DNA of 64,000 nt from Egibacter rhizosphaerae (GTDB lineage Bacteria; Actinomycetota; Nitriliruptoria; Euzebyales; Egibacteraceae), in assembly GCF_004322855.1 (NCBI RefSeq), contig NZ_CP036402.1, forward strand, positions 682,001-746,000, in the 5' to 3' direction. Under the pieces are notes generated by a model. That model worked only from the letters and a program-made list of their open reading frames with translations. It did not search any database and was not told the origin of the DNA. Of the stretch, positions 56,775-64,000 are shown one piece after another (within the stretch, counting starts at the first letter, position 1; every line of letters begins with the position of its first letter). The translations under genes were made by a program, and so were the position numbers.

Positions 56775-57260
56775 TCACGCGTCGAATTGGTTGTGCCCTT
56801 CGGTGCCTTCCGATGCATCCGGCGGAGAGGTCGTGTTGTCATACCGACCATACGTACGGAGACGGTGGCAGTTGGCGCAGACCACGTCGCACTTGTCCAC
56901 CTCTGCGGCCAGTTCCTCCGGGGACACCCGTCGAACCGATGCCGACAGATTCCACCGCTTCTCACCCCGGACGTGGTCGAAGTCCATGACGTAGGGCGGG
57001 AAGCGACCGCCACAGTCGGCACAGGGGCGCGTCTTCACCAGGTTCAGGTATGCCCGGTTCGCACGGCCCAGCTCTCGACGCCTGGTATTCACGGCATCGA
57101 TATGGCGTTCCCGGTTCCGCTCGTACCATCGCCGCTGGTAGACCGCTTTGCAGGCGCGGCAGTAGCTTTGGCGTCGCGAACCGTCGCGGCGCTTGAGCGG
57201 GAACTGTTCCAACGGCTTTGTATGGCCACATGCCGTACAGGCTCGATACTGTTCATGCAT
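56775..57260 (-). CDS. HNH endonuclease
   Basis: 161 residues. An N-terminal zinc-ribbon-like motif CTACGHTK ... YCRACK (four Cys) is followed by HNH: CADCGGRFPPYVMDFDHVRG, then CDVVCANCHRLRTYGR. HNH nucleases of this shape occur in phages and mobile elements. The codons are less GC-rich at third positions than in neighbours. It ends 2 bases from tRNA-Lys and is divergent from the SRAP gene with an 88-base gap. Confidence 0.85.
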   Translation of the reverse strand: MHEQYRACTACGHTKPLEQFPLKRRDGSRRQSYCRACKAVYQRRWYERNRERHIDAVNTRRRELGRANRAYLNLVKTRPCADCGGRFPPYVMDFDHVRGEKRWNLSASVRRVSPEELAAEVDKCDVVCANCHRLRTYGRYDNTTSPPDASEGTEGHNQFDA

Positions 57261-57348
57261 GTGCCGAACCTGCCATACGCGTGAGACAGCGCATGGGACC
57301 CGAGGGGCTTTTCACACCCTGCTCACGATCGACCGAGAGGAGTCAGCG

Positions 57349-58065
57349 ATGTGCGGGCGTTTCGTCGCCGCCACCGACCCCGACGGGCTGACGCGCTTTC
57401 TGATGATCGACGAGCGGCAGGCCCCGGACGACGAGCCCAACTACAACGTCGCCCCGACCCAATCGGTCTGCGCGGCGGCGGAGCACGACGACCGCCGGCA
57501 TCTCGTGACGTTCCGGTGGGGACTGGTGCCGAGCTGGGCGAAGGACCCCAAGATCGGCAACCGCATGATCAACGCGCGGGCCGAGTCAGCCGCCGAGAAG
57601 AACGCGTTCAAGTCGTCGCTGCGCAAGCGGCGCTGCCTCATCCCCGCCGACGCCTTCTACGAGTGGCAGCGGCGTGAGAACGGCGGCAAGCGGCCCTACC
57701 TGATCTACCGTGCGGACGAGGCACCCCTCACCTTCGCCGGGCTGTGGTCGGTCTGGCGGGACCCGAACGATCCCGAGGGCGAGTTCCTGCACACCTGCAC
57801 TGTCCTCACGACCAGCGCCAACGAGACGATGCGGGAGCTTCACGACCGCATGCCGGTCATCCTCGAGCCGGCCTCGTGGGATCGCTGGCTCGACCGCGAC
57901 CTCACCGATCCCGACGGCGTTCGCGACCTGCTCGCTCCCGCCGATGACCGCCTGCTCGCGATGCACCCGGTCAGCACCGAGGTGAACAACCCCAGGAACA
58001 ACCATCCGGGGCTGCTCGAGCCGGTCGACCCCGGGGACCCGGTCCAGGCCGACGCGTCCGCGTGA
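57349..58065 (+). CDS. SRAP-domain DNA-protein crosslinking protein (YedK/HMCES)
   Basis: 238 residues from ATG 57349 (GAGAGGAG upstream). Cys2 in MCGRF is the crosslinking nucleophile; YNVAPTQ, RCLIPADAFYEWQ and HPVSTEVN complete the active-site residues. SRAP proteins covalently shield abasic sites in single-stranded DNA during replication. Not linked to other repair genes here. Confidence 0.93.
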   Translation: MCGRFVAATDPDGLTRFLMIDERQAPDDEPNYNVAPTQSVCAAAEHDDRRHLVTFRWGLVPSWAKDPKIGNRMINARAESAAEKNAFKSSLRKRRCLIPADAFYEWQRRENGGKRPYLIYRADEAPLTFAGLWSVWRDPNDPEGEFLHTCTVLTTSANETMRELHDRMPVILEPASWDRWLDRDLTDPDGVRDLLAPADDRLLAMHPVSTEVNNPRNNHPGLLEPVDPGDPVQADASA

Positions 58066-58083
58066 CCGGAGCCGGCGGCGCAC

Positions 58084-58118
58084 CCGAGGGCCGGTCCCGG
58101 TCGGGGACCGACCCTCGG
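58084..58118. terminator. Bidirectional terminator between SRAP gene and GH3 gene
   Basis: 15-base arms (58084-58098 and 58104-58118) pair at 14 of 15 positions with a 5-base loop. It lies between the two convergent genes and could serve both. Confidence 0.7.
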
Positions 58119-58125
58119 GGGGCAG

Positions 58126-59940
58126 CTAGTAGCCGAGCCCGTGGCCCAGCGGGTAGAGGTCCTCGTCCTCGGCGTCGAGGTCGGGGATCGCCGCCGGCAG
58201 GGTCCCGGTCGGCTCGACCTCCCCGAACAGGACGTCGACCGCGCCGTGCGCCGACGGGTCCTGCCAGCCGTAGGTCGCGACGTAGGTGTCGATCTGCGGG
58301 AAGCTCGCGATGTCGTACGGGTTGCGCACCGCGACAGAGACGAGATCGGCGTCGGACTCGTGCAGGTCCTCGATGAGGGCCTGCTGACCCGCCGGTGGGG
58401 CGATGCCGAACGACTGGGTCGAGGCGACCGTCGCGTCGTGCTCCTCGGCGGCGGCGATCACCTCGTCGTCCGAGCTGGTCGCCGGCATCACGGTCGCGTC
58501 GACGCCGAGAGCCTCGATGCGCTCGGCGAGCGCGTCGGCGGGCCCACCGGCGCCCGTGACGAGCACGTCCTCGACCTCGTCGGCGTCGAGCGGCAGCAGG
58601 TCGTCGTCGTTGCGCACGACCGTCGCGGCCTTCTCGCCGATCTCGTCGGCGACCGCGAGGTTCTCGTCGGTGCCGACGTGGTCCATCACGTCGTCCCCGG
58701 CCGAGTACGGGTCGTCGAACAGGCCCTGCTCGAACTTCATGCGCAGGATGCGGAACACCGACTCCTCGATGCGCTCCTCGCTGAGCTCGCCCTCCTCGAC
58801 CGCGTCGACGACCGCCTCGTAGGAGGTGTCCATGTCCGGCGGGTTGAGCAGCACGTCGGCGCCGGCCTCCAGTGCCATGACGGGGATCTCGTCGTCGTCC
58901 CACTCGTCGACGCCGCCCATGCCGAGACTGTCGGTGACGATGACGCCGTCGTAGCCCATCTCGTCGCGGAGCAGCCCGTCGAGGATGGCCGGCGACAGAG
59001 TGCCCGGCAGGTCCGGGTCGATCGCCTGCACGATGATGTGGGCGGTCATGATCGCGTCCGGGTCGGCCTCGTCGATGGCCTGCTGGAACGGGGCGAGGTG
59101 GGTCTCCCAGAGCTCGTCCTCGTCGTAGGTGACCGCCGGCAGGTCGACGTGGCTGTCGGTGTCGGTGTCGCCGTGACCGGGGAAGTGCTTCAGCGTCGCC
59201 GAGACGCCGGCGTCCTGCATCCCCTGGGTGTACGCGGTGCCGAGGTCACCGACGAGGTCCGGCGAGGCGCCGATCGAGCGCACGCCGATCACCGGGTTGA
59301 ACGGGTTGGTGTTCACGTCGACCACGGGCGCGAAGTTCGTGTTCGCGCCCGAGGCGCGCAGCTCCTGGCCGAGCACCTCACCCTGCGCCGTGGCGAGGTC
59401 GGCGTCGCCGGTCGCACCGAGCGGCATGTTGCCCGGCAACACCGTCGCCGGCTCGGTCAGCCGCTGCACGATGCCGCCCTCTTGGTCGATGCTCAGGTTG
59501 AGCGGCACCCCGGTGTCGTCGATCGCGGTGTCCTGCAGGCCGTCGCTCAGCTCGGCCATCTGCTCGGGGTGATCGGTGTTGTCGGCCCAGGCGAAGTAGA
59601 GGACCCCACCGAGGTGGTACTTCTCCACCACCTCGGCGGCGGTGTCGACCCCGTAGTCGCTCTGGTTCCCGGAGTGTTCCTCGTGCGCGTGCGACCCGTA
59701 CGCGCGGGTCCAGAACAGCTGGCCGACCTTCTCCTCGAGGGTCATCTGGTCGATGATCCGGTCGGCCCAGCCGGGGCGGAAGTCGCCGGGGTCGTGCCCG
59801 GGCGGGGTGCCCCACCCGGGGGGAGGACCGTCCCCGCGGCCCTGGCCCTGCGCGCTCACGGGGATCGCGATGAGCACCAGCGACAGCACGAGCACCGTCA
59901 CCAGCGCGATTCGACAATGTTGACGTCCGTTCGGCGACAT
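58126..59940 (-). CDS. Secreted NagZ-like beta-N-acetylhexosaminidase (GH3)
   Basis: 604 residues with a signal peptide (RIALVTVLVLSLVLIAIPVSA). The catalytic domain has the NagZ-type KHFPGHGDTDTDSH loop (His-Asp acid/base) and the nucleophile Asp near 336 in VIVTDSLGM. A second, C-terminal domain follows, ending PLGHGLGY. It should release terminal GlcNAc (or related sugar) from wall fragments outside the cell. A paralog lies 4.5 kb downstream. Confidence 0.9.
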   Translation of the reverse strand: MSPNGRQHCRIALVTVLVLSLVLIAIPVSAQGQGRGDGPPPGWGTPPGHDPGDFRPGWADRIIDQMTLEEKVGQLFWTRAYGSHAHEEHSGNQSDYGVDTAAEVVEKYHLGGVLYFAWADNTDHPEQMAELSDGLQDTAIDDTGVPLNLSIDQEGGIVQRLTEPATVLPGNMPLGATGDADLATAQGEVLGQELRASGANTNFAPVVDVNTNPFNPVIGVRSIGASPDLVGDLGTAYTQGMQDAGVSATLKHFPGHGDTDTDSHVDLPAVTYDEDELWETHLAPFQQAIDEADPDAIMTAHIIVQAIDPDLPGTLSPAILDGLLRDEMGYDGVIVTDSLGMGGVDEWDDDEIPVMALEAGADVLLNPPDMDTSYEAVVDAVEEGELSEERIEESVFRILRMKFEQGLFDDPYSAGDDVMDHVGTDENLAVADEIGEKAATVVRNDDDLLPLDADEVEDVLVTGAGGPADALAERIEALGVDATVMPATSSDDEVIAAAEEHDATVASTQSFGIAPPAGQQALIEDLHESDADLVSVAVRNPYDIASFPQIDTYVATYGWQDPSAHGAVDVLFGEVEPTGTLPAAIPDLDAEDEDLYPLGHGLGY

Positions 59941-60020
59941 GCACCGTTCCTTTCCTCGGCCTCGATGCGCCGTCCCTCGGCGCGGGGGTTCCTCGGTGTG
60001 CGGTGGGCGGGACGGCCGCG

Positions 60021-60986
60021 TCAGCGCAAGCCCGCCCGCCCCGGGTCACGATCGAACGTCAGGTCGGCGACCACCGGGAAGTGGTCCGACGCACCGCTCT
60101 CGGGCACGTGAGCGTGCTCGACCTCCATGTCGGGGCTCGCGAGCACGTGGTCGATGCGGCGGTCCGGGTCGAGGTCGTAGGCGGTGTAGCCGTCGCCCTC
60201 GCCGGCGACCTCCCAGGCATCGGTGAACACGTCGAACAGCGGGACGATCGTGTCCTCCGGCCAGTCTCGATCCTCGTTGAGGTCGCCGAGCAGCAGCGTC
60301 GTGTCAGGGTCATCGTCGATGAGCTCGAGCATGTCGACGACCTGCTCGGCACGGACGTCGATGTCGATCTGGCTTCCGTTGCTGCTCGACTGCAGGTGGG
60401 TGTTGAACACCTGCACGTGAGTGCCGGCGACGTTGATCGTCACCTCACCGAACCCCGGGAAGCGCTCCGGCTCGGGGTCGTCGCCGACCCAGCGCGCGTA
60501 GCGCATGATCTCGTGGTTGTGCTCCTCGATGATCGGATAGTCGCTGAGGATCGCCGTGCCGTACTCCTCGCGCTGCTGCTGTCCCGGCGGTGGGTCGGTA
60601 TCCGCCGGCTCGAAGCTGTAGATCGGCGCGAACACCACGTGCATGTCGAGCCGGTCGGCGAGCTCGCCCGCCTGATCGCGGAAGTCGCTGCGCTCGCCCC
60701 AGTGCACGTCGACCTCCTGCAGGCCCACGACGTCAGGGTCGGCCTCGTCGATGACGTCGGCGATGCGGGAGACGCTCACTTCGTCGTCCACACCGCGAGC
60801 GTGCTGGATGTTGTAGGTCATGGCGCGCAGGGACTGCTCCTGCGGCGGACCACGGTCGGCAGCGGTCTCGGGGGCCTGTCCGGCGTGCGCGTGGCTGGCG
60901 GCCGCGGCGACGAGCAGCGCCGTCGCTGCCGCCAACACCCCGGCGAGGACCGAGGCGGGCATGTGGGGGGCGATGGTCCGGCTCAT
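60021..60986 (-). CDS. Secreted endonuclease/exonuclease/phosphatase family protein
   Basis: About 321 residues from ATG 60986 (AAGGGA upstream). Signal peptide (VLAGVLAAATALLVAAAASHAHA) then the metal-dependent EEP fold: MTYNIQH, GLQEVD, GDLNEDRDW and SDHFPVVADL. Substrate could be nucleic acid, phospholipid or inositol phosphate; extracellular position favours scavenging. It lies between the two cell-wall enzyme genes. Confidence 0.87.
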   Translation of the reverse strand: MSRTIAPHMPASVLAGVLAAATALLVAAAASHAHAGQAPETAADRGPPQEQSLRAMTYNIQHARGVDDEVSVSRIADVIDEADPDVVGLQEVDVHWGERSDFRDQAGELADRLDMHVVFAPIYSFEPADTDPPPGQQQREEYGTAILSDYPIIEEHNHEIMRYARWVGDDPEPERFPGFGEVTINVAGTHVQVFNTHLQSSSNGSQIDIDVRAEQVVDMLELIDDDPDTTLLLGDLNEDRDWPEDTIVPLFDVFTDAWEVAGEGDGYTAYDLDPDRRIDHVLASPDMEVEHAHVPESGASDHFPVVADLTFDRDPGRAGLR

Positions 60987-61051
60987 TGCGGTCCCTTCGA
61001 CGCATCGGGCTGCCCGGGGGCACACGGTGACGCCCCGGGCGAGGCGAAACG

Positions 61052-61080
61052 CGTGGGGGCGCCGCCTGGGCGCCCCCACG
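61052..61080 (-). terminator. Terminator after the NamZ-like gene
   Basis: Perfect 12-bp inverted repeat (61052-61063, 61069-61080), 5-base loop, 10 bases after the stop on the minus strand. It separates the NamZ gene from the EEP gene. Confidence 0.7.
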
Positions 61081-61090
61081 GCGTGGAGGC

Positions 61091-62470
61091 TCAGTAGCGG
61101 CGGTAGGCCTCGGCGGTGTCCTCGAACTCGACGAGATCGTCCTGCCAGCCGTCGACGATCTCGTCGGGATCGACCCCGTCGTCGAGCTGCCAGCGGACCT
61201 CGCGATCGCCGCTGAGCTGGTCGATCCAGCAGGTATCGTCCGGTCCGTCGCAGGTGCCCCAGAAGTCGGGGTCCTGCTCACGCCACACGGTCTCGTCGTG
61301 CAGGTCGAAGAGCGCGTCGAGCATGTGGATGCCGGTGCGCACCGACTCGAACGCGTGCGGGTCGGTGACGTGGACCTGGACGCCGCCGACCATCTCGTCC
61401 TCGTACCAGCTGAAGCTGGGGGTGAGGAACTGCGGGCGGAACGTCACGCCCTGCAGGTCACGGCTGTCGAGCTCGTCGGCGAGCTCGGTCGCCTCGACGT
61501 CCTCGAGCCACGGCGCGCCGGTGAACTCGAACGGCTTCGTCGTGCCGCGGCCCTCGGAGTAGTTGACCGACTCCATCAAGCCCATGCCGGGGTAGACGAA
61601 CGCGGTGTCCTGGGTCGGCATGTTCGGCGAGGGCAGGACCCACTCGAGGTGGTCCCAGTACTCGTCGAAGTTGTCGGGGTCGTAGCCGTTCATCTCGACG
61701 ACCCCGACGTCGACGTCGTAGTCGATGAACTCGCCGTCGAACAGCTGCGCGAGCTCGCCGACGGTCATGCCGTGCTGCAGGGGGATCTCCCGCAGGCCCA
61801 CGAACGACGACAGGTCCGGGTCGAGGACGGGGCCGGCGGTCTCGTCGCCGAGCGGGTTCGGGCGATCGAGGACGAGGAAGTCCTTGCCGTACTCGCCGGC
61901 GGCGTCCATCGCGTAGTACATCGTCCAGATGTAGGTGTAGAAGCGGGTCCCGACGTCCTGGATGTCGAACACGAGCGTGTCGACGTCCTCGAGCATCTCC
62001 TCGGTGGGCCGTTGGGTGTCGCCGTACAGCGAGTGGACCTCGAGGCCGGTGCGCTCGTCGATGTAGCTGTCGACGTGGTCGCCCGCCTCCGCGCCACCGC
62101 GGATACCGTGCTCGGGCGCGTACAGGGCGGTCACCTCGAAGTCGCCCTCGTCCTCAGCGGCGACGAGCTCGTCGACGATGTGGTCGAGGTCGCGGGTCAC
62201 CCCGGTGGGGTTGGTGATGATCCCCACGTCCTGCCCCTCGAGCCGGTCGAGCTCCTCGTCGAGCAGCACTTCGATGCCGAGCTCGAGGTCGCCCGGGGCG
62301 TCTCCCGGCGGTCCCGGGACCCCATCGGGGGGGCCGTGGCCGGGGGTGTCGTCCGGTGGCGAGGCGGACAGCGGCGCCACGCCGAGTGCGATGATCCCGG
62401 CAAGGCCCAGGGCGAGCACGCTCAGGCTCGCCCGCAGTAGCCACACGCGTCCGGTCGTGGAGTCGGCCAT
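61091..62470 (-). CDS. namZ: Secreted NamZ-type exo-beta-N-acetylmuramidase (DUF1343)
   Basis: 459 residues from ATG 62470; a hydrophobic N-terminal signal (LLRASLSVLALGLAGIIALG) then the DUF1343/GH171 fold: ITNPTGVTRDL, YAPEHGIRGGAEAGDH, VFDIQDVGTRFYTYIWTMYY and RPNPLG motifs. NamZ removes terminal MurNAc from peptidoglycan chains. The neighbouring NagZ-like enzymes would remove GlcNAc, so together they could dismantle disaccharide chains. A short disordered Gly/Pro linker follows the signal. Confidence 0.9.
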   Translation of the reverse strand: MADSTTGRVWLLRASLSVLALGLAGIIALGVAPLSASPPDDTPGHGPPDGVPGPPGDAPGDLELGIEVLLDEELDRLEGQDVGIITNPTGVTRDLDHIVDELVAAEDEGDFEVTALYAPEHGIRGGAEAGDHVDSYIDERTGLEVHSLYGDTQRPTEEMLEDVDTLVFDIQDVGTRFYTYIWTMYYAMDAAGEYGKDFLVLDRPNPLGDETAGPVLDPDLSSFVGLREIPLQHGMTVGELAQLFDGEFIDYDVDVGVVEMNGYDPDNFDEYWDHLEWVLPSPNMPTQDTAFVYPGMGLMESVNYSEGRGTTKPFEFTGAPWLEDVEATELADELDSRDLQGVTFRPQFLTPSFSWYEDEMVGGVQVHVTDPHAFESVRTGIHMLDALFDLHDETVWREQDPDFWGTCDGPDDTCWIDQLSGDREVRWQLDDGVDPDEIVDGWQDDLVEFEDTAEAYRRY

Positions 62471-62640
62471 CGTTGCTCCTCCTGTCAGCAGCCGATCTGC
62501 TCGGCCGTCGGCTCGGCGGTGGCGTGGTCGTGACCACATCATCGCCCGGTCCACCCCCGTCGCTCTGCTCTCGGTCGCAGCGGTCCCGAGGTCGTGGCTC
62601 CCGGGACCGTGGCCTCCGCGGCTCCTCGTGCCGCGACGGC

Positions 62641-64000
<1,360 letters not shown>

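Overview
The window is about 64 kb of very GC-rich DNA with a strong GC bias at third codon positions and frequent GTG starts. Gene content and order point to an actinobacterium: mreBCD-pbp2-rodA next to two radical-SAM-associated genes and an RNase E/G gene; valS with a folC-like gene, clpX, clpP and tig; and an OmpR-type two-component system beside a cell-wall-binding-repeat protein. Acidic proteins with disordered, tandemly repeated tails suggest a deep-branching, possibly halotolerant lineage such as Nitriliruptoria. That placement is inference, since no rRNA gene is present.

Layout. 1-21.4 kb, all minus strand: cell-shape and elongasome genes (mreB, mreC, mreD, pbp2, rodA), the rSAM/TIGR03936 pair and rne, preceded by radC, ndk, a FolC-like gene without catalytic motifs, valS, clpX, clpP, tig and nfuA. 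21.6-24.4 kb, plus: an ATP-grasp protein and a radical SAM protein with a CCAEP tail, translationally overlapped and likely one pathway, followed by 0.4 kb of palindromic repeats. 24.8-29.1 kb: murB and an MFS transporter (minus), prfC (plus). 29.3-32.0 kb, minus: a nitrate/sulfonate/taurine-type ABC importer. 32.1-37.3 kb, minus: a beta-helix/cell-wall-binding surface protein, a two-component system, a Ser/Asp/Pro repeat secreted protein and a phosphotransferase. 37.5 kb: tRNA-Pro beside a half-length TMEM175-like protein.

38.36-46.06 kb, plus: a gas vesicle operon with two near-identical GvpA-like proteins, three GvpF/L proteins, GvpG, GvpO, GvpJ, a GvpS-like protein and GvpK. It is closely packed, with many 4-base GTGA/ATGA overlaps. 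Its unusual feature is that three cluster proteins carry SAP-type domains: two in a large repeat-rich protein, one on GvpO and one on GvpJ. GvpN and GvpC were not seen. The cluster opens with an unknown 92-residue protein that has an internal duplication, and is followed by an AI-2E-family permease.

47.3-58.1 kb: a YdhR-like protein, lon, tRNA-Gly, a PAS-GGDEF-EAL protein, an HPF/RaiA-like protein, a flippase-like membrane protein, tRNA-Arg, tRNA-His, a peptidase-S51-like/CysRS-C-terminal fusion, tRNA-Lys, an HNH endonuclease and a SRAP protein. 58.1-64 kb, minus: secreted enzymes that look like a peptidoglycan amino-sugar salvage set (two NagZ-like GH3 enzymes, one cut by the window end, and a NamZ/DUF1343 exo-muramidase) with an exported endonuclease/exonuclease/phosphatase-family protein.

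Best candidates for unusual biology: the SAP-tagged gas vesicle operon with its possible GvpK stop-codon extension, the ATP-grasp/CCAEP radical SAM pair, and the FolC-like protein that has lost its nucleotide-binding motifs.
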